DNA from: Grifola frondosa
Taxonomy: Eukaryota > Basidiomycota > Agaricomycetes > Polyporales > Grifolaceae
Direction: 5' to 3'
NCBI GenBank assembly: GCA_001683735.1
Contig: LUGG01000001.1
Span: forward strand, 2,480,001 to 2,544,000
DNA length: 64,000 bases
Below, one piece after another: positions 11,175 through 22,012 of the stretch. Each line of letters starts with the position of its first letter. Position 1 is the stretch's first letter. A program made the translations under genes and the position numbers. The notes below the pieces were generated by a model. That model worked only from the letters and a program-made list of their open reading frames with translations. It made no database searches and had not been told where the DNA came from.

Positions 11175-14100
11175 ATGTACTCAAACCATGTCCAACAAGG
11201 CCATAATCCTGTGCAGCTTCACAATACCTACACAAACCATATGCCGAACGGCCATCCTCAATTGCCAAATGGCTCCTCCATCCAGCCCCCCGCAAGCCAC
11301 CGCGCACCCATGCCGCAGACTCCGAAGGAAGTCATCAACGTTCAAGCCATTCCCTCGGTTACCGTGCAGAACAACCAACTCATCGTCGGCGACTCCCAGA
11401 GCAGTCAGTATAACTTACTTTTTTCTTGCCTCGCATCCTTGTTCGCGTCCCGCTGATCCCCGCTTTCATGACGTATAGCGTCGACGCGCTCGTATACGCC
11501 GCTCAAAGTGGTGGGCGATGGCTCGTTTGGCACCGTCTGGCTGTGCGATTGGCATGGGACGCTACCGCCCAATACACCCTTGTCCGCCATGCAATGCGGT
11601 GCTGGGGCGCGGCCCGAATATGCGGGCAAGAGGCTCGTCGCGGTAAAGAGGATGAAAAAGCGGTGGGAAGGCGGGTGGGATGAATGTAAGAAGCTCAAAG
11701 AGCTTGAGGTTCGTTCATCCATCGATGCACATAACCAGTCATTGAATCCTATGCCGCTGTCAGTCGCTGCGTGCCATACCTTATCACCCGAACATAATCC
11801 CCCTCTATGATTTCTTCCTCCTTCCTACCACCAAGGAGCTCTACTTCGTCTTCGAGTCCATGGAGGGTAATCTCTACCAACTCATCAAGACCCGCAAAGG
11901 TAAGCCTCTGGCAGGAGGGCTTGTCTCTTCGATCTTCCGCCAGGTCGTGTCGGGGCTCCACCATATACATGCTTCGGGCTACTTCCACCGTGACATGAAG
12001 CCCGAAAATCTCTTGGTGACTACTACTGGCTTGTACGATTACCGGTCGTTGTCGCCGGTCGCACCGCCCGACGCCCCTCTGGAGCGGGATGTCGTCGTCA
12101 TTATCAAGCTTGCCGATTTCGGTCTGGCGAGAGAGACCAAGAGCAAGCCTCCGTATACGGAGTATGTCTCGACACGGTGGTATCGCGCACCTGAGGTCTT
12201 GCTGAAAAGCAGGGATTATTCCAACCCAGTAGACATGTGGGCGCTCGGGACCATCATGGCGGAGCTAGTTAACCTGCGACCACTTTTCCCAGGTCAGGGT
12301 GAGATAGACCAGGTGGCGAGGATCTGCGAACTATTGGGAGACCCATGTGACGACTATGGGTTGGATGCTCGGGGAAGTCATTTGGCGGAGGCAAATGGGC
12401 CAAGGGCGTGAAGATGGCGAAGGCGGTGGGTTTCGCATTCCAGAAGGTACGCATACAACAGCATTAGCTCGCGCTTTACAGTTAAATGTTGACCTTCACG
12501 ATTAGGTTCAGCCCAAGAACATATACTCCCTCTTTGATCGCTCAGTGCCCATCAAGCTGGTCGATTGCATAGCAGACCTTTTGAAGTACGACCCGGACGT
12601 CCGGTTAACTAGTCGCCAATGCGTGGATCACCCTTATCTCCTAGAGACTACACCATTGAACAACCCTCCAGGCCCACCCACTCAGCCTACGCAGTTCCCC
12701 TCGCAAGGGAGACCACAACATCGGAATGGTGTATCACCGTCACGTTCCCTCCCATCCGTTCCCCCTCGCAATGCTCCTCCATCACATTCACATGCTGCTG
12801 TGAGTCACAGAATGGATTTCGACCCATACCCTTCTCCGGCTGTTGCACATATCCCAGACGCGTCGTCGTCGCACCGGACATCATTTTACGATACCAGTTC
12901 CTCCAGGACGCGGGCAGTATCCGAGACCTCCGTGTACGGCATTGACGTGCGCAACCCAATTATCCACTCGGATGTCCCTCCTGCAGATCGCACTGCGCAG
13001 CCTGCATACCCTTACGACATCGACCAATCGTCAAACGGATGGGCGTCCTCGTTCACCTCTGGACCCCCTGGTGACTGGGATGCGATGGACGTCTCGCCGC
13101 AAGTGGAGATCCCCGCAGACCCGTACGCCCAGCCAGGACATACAGACGTCGCCGATGGTACGCGAGCATCCTTCCCGGCCACCCGTCGAGCCCGATACGA
13201 TACAAGACAACGCACGTGTCCACGCCCAGGAGGTGTCCCACTCGCACGGGAGCAAGTTCGGCAAAGCGTTCAGCTTTGGGAAGAAGCCGAACAAGTGGGG
13301 GCTGGGCGGCATGTTCGGGCACGGGGACAAGGACACACAGCACGCGCTACCTCCAGTGCAGGAGGTCGTGGGCTCTGCAAGTTCGACGCCATCGCTCAAG
13401 CGCACGCAGTCGTCGAGCACGGACAGCCGTTCGCTATCGGAGCTGTCGCCCGTCGGAGAGGTTCCCCCGCGCGCAATCCTCGACCCGAAGCAGCGCAAGA
13501 AGGAGGCGGAGAAGATGCAGCGTGCGGCAGAGAAGCAGCGGCATCTTCTCGCGGACAAGATGGCGAAGGAGCAGGCGCGGGCAGTTATGGAGAAGAAGAA
13601 GATGTTCCTCGACCACGACGGATTCGGTACCCAGTTCGAGTGGCTCTCCGCCAACCCCGTTGCGATCCTGCACGGCGCAAACACGCATGCTGGGCAGGGG
13701 AGGAAGGGGAAGGAGCCTGCGTCCCCTGGTCCGATTCGGCAGACGCAGAGCCATGGTACTACGTCGATGGCCACTATTGGCGCGGCGGGGGCAGCTTCTC
13801 TACTGCGGCCGAGTCGTCCCACTCCCATGCACATTCTCGTGGCGACTGGCGGCGAGACGAGCGCGTGCCCAAAGCTCGGCGACGGGAGTTCGACGACGAC
13901 CACTCCATGTCGTCGTCAGATATGCAGAGCGGCATGTCAGTCATCTCGTTCGCGACGGTGGACAGCGATCCTGGGCCCGCGCGCTTGCGACATCGACCGA
14001 GTGCAATGGGGATCAGTAGGATAACGTCCATGTCCTCGCTCAGGCCATCATCCATCGACGAGTACTCTCCACATCCGCACGGCAGATCCTCTACGTCACT

Positions 14101-14640
14101 CGGGCTGGAGCAGCAGCTTGTCAACGACTTCCACTTGCGCGCGTCGGTGGACTCCTCGTCGTTATCTGATGGGGGTTCGCCACCGCCGGCGGCGATGCAA
14201 ATGCTGTCGCTGTCGTCACCGATCCCCTGGCAGCCGCGAAACGATTCGTCCAGTCAGACGACAGTGGATAGCGCGAGCGTTACGTCGCGGCGACCGCAGT
14301 ATCCCCCAGTAATGACGCTCTCAATACCCCCGGCACCACGACATCCACAGCCCAGCCCGTACGAGCCCGGTGGGCAGATACCTGCAAGTCCTGGTCTTGC
14401 GCCCAAGTCAGCAATTAACCCAATCTTTAAGGTGGTAAGTGTGGCAGGTTGTGGGTTCTTGAATACCATTGATTGACGTAGGATTTGTAGCCGCCACTGC
14501 CGAACTCTGTAGGCCGACCAGGCTCTCTGACTTCGCTCCCGCCGTTCTCACAGCTCGAGGCGGTGGCGGAGGGAGAGTATCCACCCCTTTCTCCCATGTC
14601 GTTTACATCGCCTGAAGACATCGCCAATGACTTCAGCTAA
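11175..14640 (+). CDS. CRK1: CMGC serine/threonine kinase of the Ime2/Crk1 (RCK) family
   Basis: Exons: 11175-11403, 11479-11708, 11764-12446, 12506-13157, 13207-14434, 14491-14640 (about 1057 aa). After a short low-complexity N-terminus comes a full kinase domain: glycine loop VVGDGSFGTVWL, lysine in VAVKRMKKRW, catalytic HRDMKPENLL, DFGLAR, and an activation loop with TEY followed by VSTRWYRAPE. The T-x-Y motif with that sequence is typical of Ime2, Pit1, Ustilago Crk1 and mammalian MAK/ICK, which act in meiosis, mating or morphogenesis. A long disordered C-terminal tail (about 600 residues) carries Ser/Pro-rich stretches and a basic coiled-coil-like segment (KQRKKEAEKMQRAAEKQRH). Two frame breaks need one G each: in the G4 at 12371-12374 (conserved DARGK..FGGGKW) and in the G5 at 13787-13791. 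The symbol follows Ustilago. Confidence 0.88.
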
Positions 14641-15569
14641 CATTGGCGACGCTCTGCCGCTGCTTCTTCCGTTTTGGCGAGCCCGGAACACCACACACTC
14701 GTTTCACCCCCTTAGCTTCGTATTTAACCCCGTCTGCTCATGTTCTTGCTGTCATCTCTCGCGTCCGCCGGTGTTCCTGTGGCGAAGCTTACCTTCCCGT
14801 CCACTCCCTCGCTGCCATCTTTTCGTGTCCATTCTGCTCTTCTGTTGTTTGCAACATAATTCCTCCGTCTCTCTGTCTCTCTGTCTCCTCTCTCTGCAGT
14901 CCTGCGCATTTGGTTTTCCACTCTGCTTGCATCTCGTTTACGTTTATATTTTCGTTTCATTTCGTTCATTTCGTTCAGTTCAGTATTTTCATCATCGGAC
15001 CCAGCCAGGACCCTGGAGGCCGCACTCGTCCTAAACATGTACCATGTGGCCGACTGCTTCTGGCGCCTCCCACTTGTTCTCCACCCCACCTCTACCTTAT
15101 TATTCGTCCGTTATTCTTTTCCATGACAACGACGGCCGTCTTGGCGTCGAGCATCCGCACCCACTACCCATCCCCAGAAGCGTGGCAAATTTATCATATA
15201 CATAGACTACATTCCAAGTTGTATTTGTACCCACGTACAGTGGTCTCCGCAAAAAAGAAAAGGATGAAACAAACGGACATGGCGTGCGCATCGTGTTGTG
15301 TAATAAGTATATTCAGGGTTGATATCATCACGGTAGAGGCGAGATCAGATGGACTCGAGCAGCTGCGGATGCCAAATCGTCCTGGCACTGCTGCGTTCGG
15401 GTTGCACTATAACAGTGACAGATTGATGGCGGGTGCGGTTGGCGGTCACAAGCGGGCTAAAGCAAGGCTGCTGATGGCGCAACAAAGTGTGCAGGGCCGA
15501 CTGGACATGCCCGGGTTGAATCGAGCATGATATTTCCATTTCTAAACGATAATGTACAACGGGACGCGA
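14641..15569. other. Convergent intergenic region, kinase and NDUFS6 genes
   Basis: About 930 bp between two stops facing each other. It contains a CT-rich part with CTCTGT units (about 14863-14896) and a TTCATTTCG-type repeat (14951-14983). A 295-codon frame on the plus strand is open but has untranslated-region composition and is not called. Confidence 0.45.
14951..14983. repeat. Imperfect TTCGTTCAT-type short tandem repeat
   Basis: Three to four diverged copies of TTTCGTTCA/TTTCGTTTCA occur one after another in the 3' flank of the kinase gene. No function is inferred. Confidence 0.55.
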
Positions 15570-16223
15570 TCAGTGCTCGTGCGCGTGATGCGGAGCCTGT
15601 TCGAAGCGGATTCCACTGCAAGAACGAACGTGAGTTCAGCATGGACTGCAGCATGGGTTTTAGGCTCACCAGTAGCTGTAGTGACAAACGGAATGGTGAA
15701 CAATGGTTAACAAAGAAATTGGACTGTGCATAGACGACATACCCGCAAGGTCTGGGACCTGGCTTATCCTATATGAATCAACATATTAATTATGTTCACA
15801 AGAGGTGCATATCACAGTGGGTGCGCACTAAGTTGATGAAAATCTTGGGGTGACCGAGCGGTCCTCCTCCTGAAAGACATGCTCGTTAGATCGTGTTCAC
15901 GCCGAGATATGTACATCGGACATACCACCATCGCAAACGGCTTTCCGTCCTTGAACCACTCTGATAGGCTCCCGGCTAATCATCTCCATCGCGCTCAAGG
16001 GATTAGGCTGGAGCTCCATCGCGGTCTGCTCGAAGCGGGGGCCAGACATGCCATGAGGGCGAGGTCGCTGGCTAGTAGACCATGTTTGGGGATAATTGGG
16101 TGCTTGGGGAATGACAGCAGTAGGGGACGGGGCCTCGTTAGCGGGGACGGGAGAAGAAGTACTGGAAGACGAAAGGCGAGCGAGAGGCCGAGCGAGACGG
16201 GGGAGAGCTCGTCGGGCAAGCAT
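15570..16223 (-). CDS. NDUFS6: NADH:ubiquinone oxidoreductase Fe-S subunit 6 (complex I 13 kDa)
   Basis: An accessory zinc-binding subunit of the complex I peripheral arm in the mitochondrial matrix. Exons: 16223-15926, 15869-15829, 15768-15743, 15675-15670, 15615-15570 (417 nt, 138 aa). The N-terminus MLARRALPRLARPLARLSSS is a typical mitochondrial presequence, supporting the ATG at 16223. The conserved block AVCDGGGGPLGHPKIFINL is followed by DKPGPRPCGYCGIRFEQ; the zinc ligands are Cys97, His106, Cys121 and Cys124. The tail is APHHAHEH. The fourth exon is only six nucleotides (CTACTG) and supplies parts of the Gly-Tyr-Cys codons inside the zinc motif. It is divergent from HSP104 over a 379-bp shared promoter with CCAAT boxes. 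Confidence 0.95.
15670..15675 (-). other. Six-nucleotide microexon in NDUFS6
   Basis: On the minus strand the context is CACTACAG-CTACTG-GTGAGC. The preceding exon ends TGC-GG at 15743 and the next begins T-GGA-ATC at 15615. Only with this exon do the codons read Cys-Gly-Tyr-Cys-Gly-Ile-Arg, the invariant zinc motif. The flanking introns are 67 and 54 nt, both GT..AG. Confidence 0.85.
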
Positions 16224-16602
16224 GTTGAGCAAGCGCAGTTTGGGATCGTCGCCAATAGCGGTGAGCTTGACGGCGGGCGGAGCCACGGACGGAGACCTAC
16301 GGAGGCGGTCGGCGAGTCGGCGACTGGAGATTAGCGTGGGAAATGAAAGAAGTGGGTGACGTAGTGAATTACTGGGCCTAGAAGGTTCGCCTGGATTGGA
16401 GAATGAGATGGAGACTTGGAGAGACGGCCAGAGTTTGCGAGAGGCTGCAAGGTTAGGCTCGAGAGTCCTCCAATGGCCCACGGTCCAGATTCCTTCTCTT
16501 TGTGTTCCTGCCTCCACGGCCTATTTAGCTAGCCTATCTGTCCCCCGTCCCTCCTCACATTTTTGATACCCATATTGGATTCACAACTACACACTCATCA
16601 TC
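16224..16602. promoter_or_regulatory. Bidirectional NDUFS6/HSP104 promoter with CCAAT boxes
   Basis: A 379-bp gap between divergent starts. A CCAAT box lies at 16470-16474 on the plus strand and another on the minus strand (ATTGG at 16395-16399). CCAAT/HAP control of respiratory genes is well established in fungi, so the minus-strand copy is a plausible NDUFS6 element. GAAGGTTC at 16381-16388 is at best half of a heat-shock element for HSP104. Confidence 0.45.
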
Positions 16603-19600
16603 ATGGCTGCTAACATGGATTTTACCGACAAGACGCAGGAGTCTCTTTCAGCTGCAGTTCAGCTTGCTAAGGACTACGCCAACGCGCAAGGTTTGCTCTG
16701 CTCACTCCTACTTAAGACGCATTGACCTCATTTTGCTTTTAGTTCATCCTGCGCATATAGCTTTCGTCCTTCTTAACGAAGGAGCGGGCGAGCAGGCTGC
16801 TGGTTCCATCCACAACCAGCCCGTTTCCCTATTCGCGTCCGTCATTGAGAAGGCAGGCGGTGACCCGGTAAGTTCTCCAGCATATAGCCACTAATTTCTT
16901 CATAACTAATCATTCTTTGTAGACTTTGGTAAAGCGAGGGGTTCAAAAACTCATCGTACGCTTACCCGCTCAATCACCACCACCCGAAGATATTACTCTC
17001 AGTTCCGCAGCTGCCAAAGTCCTCCGCGAGGCCGAGTCCCTCCGGAAGACGATGCACGATTCCTACATCGCTCAGGACCACATTCTCGCTGCCCTCATCA
17101 AAGACGCTTCCCTTGCGCCCGTCCTTAAGGAAGCTGGTCTCACAGAGGCTTCTCTTAAAACCTCCATTGACCAGATCAGGGGCAACCGGAGAGTAGATAG
17201 CAAGAATGCAGAGCAGGGCTTCGACGCGCTGAACAAGTACGCTGTGGACTTGACCTCGCTCGCAGAGGAGGGCAAGCTCGATCCCGTCATTGGGCGTGAC
17301 AACGAAATCCGGAGAGTTGTTCGGATACTTTGCAGACGGTAAGTGTCTCGTCAATTTGTGTTTATGCACAGATAACTCATATCTCCCTTAGAACAAAGAA
17401 TAACCCAGTTCTCATCGGCGAACCCGGTGTCGGAAAGTCTGCAATTGCCGAAGGTCTCGCTCAACGTATCGTCAACCGCGATGTCCCCGCTTCGCTCCTC
17501 GCCCGCCTGTATTCCCTGGACATGGGGCGCTCATGGCCGGTGCTAAATACAAGGGCGAGTACGAAGAACGCATAAAGTCGGTCTTGAACGAAATCGAGAA
17601 GGCCTCGGAGGAGGTAACGGCATCATCCTTTTCATCGATGAGCTGCACCTCATCATGGCTGGGCGCGGCGCCGAGGGTGGCGGAATGGATGCTGCGAACC
17701 TTTTTAAGCCCCTACTCGCACGAGGCAAGTTGCGGTGTATCGGCGCGACGACGCTTGCGGAGTATAGAAAGTACATCGAGACCGATGCTGCCCTCGAGCG
17801 GCGGTTCGCGCAGGTGCTCGTCAACGAGCCCAGCGTGCCCGAAACAATCAGTATCCTGAGGGGCATCAGGGAGAAGTACGAAGTGCATCACGGCGTGCGG
17901 ATTCTGGATCCTGCGTTGATCCAGGCTGCGACGTTGGCGCACCGGTACTTGACATCGAGGAGGTTACCTGATGCTGCCATCGATCTCGTTGATGAAGCTT
18001 GCGCAAGGTTTGTATTTGTCAAAAAAATATTTTTATTCCAGTGCTGACAATATTTCACAGCGTTCGCGTCACTCGTGAGACGGCTCCAGAGGAGATCGAC
18101 AAGCTCCAGCGGCGCAAGTTAGAGCTCCAAGTCGAGACCACGCGTTGGAACGTGAGAAGGATGAGGCGTCGAAGGAGCGACTGAAGATCGCGCGCAAGAC
18201 GATTGCGGACGTCGACGATAAGCTGCAACCCCTGCAAGCTGCGTACCAAGCGGAGAAGGCGCGCGGTGACGAGATCCAGAACGTGCGCCGGAAGATTGAC
18301 GAGCTGAAGGCGAAGGCAGATGAAGCGGAGCGGCGGTACGACCTCGCGACCGCGTCAGACCTGCGGTATTACGCGCTGCCAGATCTCCAGAATCGTCTCA
18401 CGCACCTTGAGGCGAAGAAGGCGGAGGATGAAGCGTCCCGCGGCTCGAGTACTGACATGGTCACTCCGGAGCAGATTGCAGAGATCGTAGCGCGGTGGAC
18501 GAATATCCCTGTGACGAGGCTGATGAGCACGGAGAAGCAGAAGCTATTAAGGATGGAGAGAATCTTGTCTGAGAGCGTGGTGGGCCAGCCGGAGGCGGTG
18601 CGCGCGGTCGCGAACGCGATCCGACTAAGTAGGAGCGGGCTCGGGAATGCGCAGAGGCCTATTGCGAGTTTCTTGTTTGCGGGTCCCTCGGGCACAGGTA
18701 AAACGTTGCTGAGCAAGACGGTGAGTGTTCGGGCTGCTGTGTGTGATTCCGCTCAGTTGCTGATAGTGATTTTTAGCTCGCAACGCTTCTCTTCGACTCA
18801 CCAGACGCGATGATCCGTATCGATGGCTCTGAGTACTCTGAGAAGCACTCTATCTCGCGTCTCATTGGGGCACCCCCTGGATACATCGGGCACGACACAG
18901 GCGGCCAGCTCACGGAGTACATTCGGCGCAAGCCGTACTCGATCGTCTTGATCGACGAAATCGAGAAGGCATCGCGGGAGTTCGTCACGCTTTTCCTGCA
19001 AGTCCTCGACGATGGCCGGCTGACCGACGGCCAAGGCCGCGTGGTCGACTTCAAGAACACGGTCATCATCATGACGAGCAATCTCGGTGCGGCGTACCTC
19101 AACGAGATGGGCGAGGGCGCCGTGCGCTCGCAGACGAAGGAGCTTGTCATGGGTGCCATCCGTGCGCACTTTCCGCCGGAGTTCATCAACCGTATCGACG
19201 AGATCGTCATCTTCGTGAGTATCTTGTGGCTTTCCTTCGTCATTCGGAACTGTGTGCTGACGAATTGCTCATGTTTAGCGTACGTTGTCGCGTGAAAACG
19301 TCCTCAAGATCGTCGACCTCCGTATCAAGGAGGTGCAGGAGCGTATCGCGGAGCGCAAGATGGCGCTCGACCTCGACGACGCGGCAAAGCAGTACCTTGT
19401 GTCGATTGGCTACTCACCGACGTACGGCGCGCGGCCGCTCAACCGCGCCATCCAGAGCGAGCTGCTCAACCCGCTTTCAGTGATGATCCTCTCCGAGCGC
19501 ATTCGCGAGGGCGAGACGATTCATGTCCGCTTCGATGGCCCACATAACCGCTTGATGATCATTCCTAACCACGAGGCGACTGTGGACAGCATGGATGTCG

Positions 19601-19641
19601 ACTATGACCCGGAGTACATCGAAGTTGAGGAGATGGACTGA
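16603..19641 (+). CDS. HSP104: Disaggregase Hsp104 (ClpB-type AAA+ chaperone)
   Basis: A hexameric ATP-driven disaggregase that pulls proteins out of aggregates with Hsp70/Hsp40; cytosolic and nuclear. Exons: 16603-16690, 16743-16867, 16923-17338, 17392-18007, 18061-18720, 18777-19214, 19279-19641 (902 aa, close to yeast). Clp N-domain, about 1-150. NBD1: Walker A GEPGVGKS at 219-226, pore loop [11 protein letters not shown], Walker B LFIDELH. Coiled-coil middle domain encoded mostly by the fifth exon. NBD2: Walker A GPSGTGKT, pore loop GYIGHDTGG, Walker [10 protein letters not shown], then FINRID and YGARPLNR. The C-terminus ends in EEMD, like the EEVD tails that bind TPR proteins. Three frame breaks, each one base short: G4 at 17524-17527 (LDMGALMAG), GG at 17613-17614 (EEGNGIILF), CC at 18138-18139 (VETHALERE). 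No mitochondrial presequence, so not Hsp78. Confidence 0.96.
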
Positions 19642-19846
19642 GGGGCGGGCTAGGGAGCCAGCATGGAGCGGACGGACGCTGATAAAAAGAAGAGTACTAT
19701 ACACTTTCGTTCTGATACAACAATGTAGCACTAGCAAAGCAACCAACGATCTGTACGATATATATTAATTTAGTCTTCGAATCCTTCAATCATGATGCGA
19801 GAATGGGCCCTTTTTCCACAATGCAGAACATGAAAGAATATGCTCA

Positions 19847-21903
19847 TTATTCATCCTCCCTTTTGATAGCTGCTGGCGCATCAGGCTTTCTATGAGGAGG
19901 CCAAGAAGGGTGACACTGGGGATGCTTCCACATCAACTTCCACTATCGAAATGAAACAAATTCAACGGGAACTCGGATGGCTTAGAAATAACACGCGCAA
20001 ACTACATACCTGCTTGCCCATCTGTTTGAGCATGATGCCTTCACGCTCGATGTGGTCTTCATAATGCTGCGAGACCATCAGCCCAAAGCATTGGTGCACC
20101 AACGGCTCGTTCAGGTGCCATTTCCCCATCTTCAATCTCTGCACGGCCGCCGGCAAGAGTCCCTTGGCGGCGCAGTTCTCATCGGTCAGGGTCAAGAGGT
20201 TGATCGTGTAGAAGCAACCGCGCACGGGGCAGATCCACTCGTAGTTCGCAGACAGCGAGGGCTCGCGCATGAACGCGGGCGGGATGAGCGCCCAGAGTGC
20301 GGGGTCCGTGGGCGTGGACGGGCGCGAGGGGAGGGAGTCGCTCGAGGAGGAGGGCGAGCCGGGCGGTGTGGAGGGTGGGGAGAAGTCGAGGTCGTAGGAG
20401 CGGAGGGTGGACTCGTCCACTGGGTCTTCTGCAATGAAGGGGGAGCGGGATCCGGATCGAGATAGGATGGTCCCTTTGCGTGGCCGGCTGCGGGGTTTCT
20501 AGCAGCATGTCAGCAATAAATAGAACGGGAGGAGCAGAGCAGTGTGTCAGACAGACGCACTGGAATTTCTTTCCGCTTTCCCTTTCCCTTCCTCCTTGGG
20601 ATCACGGGGATATCATCCTCTTCAGACTCGCTATCTCCTTCGCCAAATAACTTCTCGGTGTCATCGTAAACGCCCCAAGAGATGTCTGCTTTCGCGGATT
20701 CCTTACGCATGCGCCTGACTTCCCGTACCCAGTCCAGCCAGACATCCACATCGAGCCACTTATTCTGCATGTTGAGTTGTTGTTGCAGTATCCATTCTGC
20801 ATGTTTGGCGAATAGCGACAAGACCTCCGCGTGCGGGACGTGGCGAAGGACATGTTCACGTCCTTCCTTGAGTCGCCCGCCCGAACCCGACTCTATGTCC
20901 GAATCAGAGTCCGTATACACAATGCGTCGCATGCGTGCATCAGGGTCGCGGGCCATGTGTGTGAGATACAGTTCTGCAAACCATCGTGGTGTGCGCTCAT
21001 GAATGGGAGTGGTACTGAGGCGGTGAGATGTGGCATTCCCCTCTAAGGCTAGGAGGTCCTGTAGGACACGAAGAGTGCGGTACCGAGATAGATACTGCAT
21101 GGGAAAGTGTCAGCCAGACGTCGGAATTTGGCAGTCTGGTCACCCACCTTGCGACTGAGGGAGTATGTAACGTAATCCATAGATAGGACCTCATATCGAC
21201 GAGATCTGAAATCAGACTCAACCCCTATAAACAATGACTGGCTCTTGGGAACGCACCGGTCCTTGCTACAGAGCAATAGGCCATCTGGCACATCTCTTGC
21301 TGAACGAGCAGTCATACGCATGAGCATGTGGATTACAAAGATCGAAGAGACATACATGTAAGAAATACCGCTGTCATCATCTTGTAGCCCTGAATTTCCA
21401 CCTTGATTTTCTTCCGGCCAGTTGCTCTCGTGCCAGGAGCCGTGCCATACAGCCCTTCAAGGGTGAGCCTCGAGCGGCCAGAGGTGATATTTCGCGCCCG
21501 TACGTCGCGCTTGCGCAGGTCCTTCTCGAGTCTCTCGCGTGCTCGCGGGGTCAACCAGGCAAGATTCTGAATTTCGAGCACGGCACGGAACCGGACATTT
21601 GCACCGGCGAAGCGCTTCCTATCGTACTCGGGTTGACATGGCTCGCACTCAGTGAGTCTGAAATGTGCAGATGCAATTAGGCCACATATCAGATTACACG
21701 ATGTGAAATGAACTGTGTGAGGGATAGAGCACTCGGACCACTAACCCCGTTGGCTTCCCATCCAGCTCGAGCTTGAGGTTAGTCAGGGCGACGACATTCC
21801 GTTGGGTGGTGTTCTTGCATGCGTCAGTCAAGATTTGTGAATCCCAATACGGGCCAAATGGCTCTGCAAGCAAGTCGCTGAGAGTAACGGCACTTGGAGG
21901 CAT
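19847..21903 (-). CDS. Uncharacterised protein with C-terminal Cys/His-rich segment
   Basis: Not recognised. The frame starts at the ATG at 21903 (MPPSAVTLSDLLAEPFGPYW), with an intron from GTTAGT to CAG near 21745-21660 that joins ..GKPTG to LTECEPCQPEYDRKRF. Further exons encode RSRRYEVLSMDYVTY, YLSRYRTLRVLQDLLALEGN, PIHERTPRWFAELYLTHMAR and an acidic stretch with YTDSDSDIESGSGG. The last two exons encode a Cys/His-containing module: CPVRGC, TDENCAAKG, HQCFGLMVSQHYEDHIERE, then WKHPQCHPSW before the stop at 19847. This could be a degenerate zinc-binding fold, but no named finger fits. Protein-like composition, consistent frames and splice sites argue for a real gene. It converges on HSP104 (205-bp gap) and diverges from the NIPA gene. 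Confidence 0.75.
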
Positions 21904-22012
21904 CGAGACGAACGAGACGCGAATTTAAGCGCGACGCGTTGGAAGCACGGCTCGATCACGTGAAATAGCCGAGAAAGGAAATAGGAGGGTAGAGCGTGCT
22001 TTAGCAAGAGCC
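21904..22012. promoter_or_regulatory. 109-bp bidirectional promoter with palindromic E-box
   Basis: The whole space between two divergent start codons. It contains the perfect palindrome TCACGTGA at 21956-21963 (CACGTG core), the target type of bHLH factors such as Cbf1, Pho4 or SREBP-like proteins. Because it is palindromic and central, it could serve both genes; which factor binds is unknown. Confidence 0.55.

Noticed and set aside
13158..13206. A frameshift in the kinase tail near 13158
   Set aside because: The frame change is explained by a 49-nt intron (GTACGC..AAG) that joins the two frames exactly, so no base error is needed here.
13031..13903. A 290-codon open frame on the minus strand inside the kinase gene
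   Set aside because: It is the antisense shadow of a GC-rich, Ser/Pro/Arg-coding tail; the sense frame continues the kinase protein.
14643..15530. A 295-codon open frame downstream of the kinase gene
   Set aside because: Its composition (runs of Ser, Phe, Cys, His) reflects pyrimidine-rich untranslated sequence, no motif is visible, and it sits between two convergent 3' ends.
16375..16400. Heat-shock element upstream of HSP104
   Set aside because: Only two units (GAAGGTTC) are present without a properly spaced third, so it is mentioned but not called.
17520..17620. Programmed frameshifting in HSP104
   Set aside because: Three separate breaks in one gene, and similar ones in many others, all repaired by one homopolymer base, make recoding implausible; no slippery site plus pseudoknot pattern was seen.
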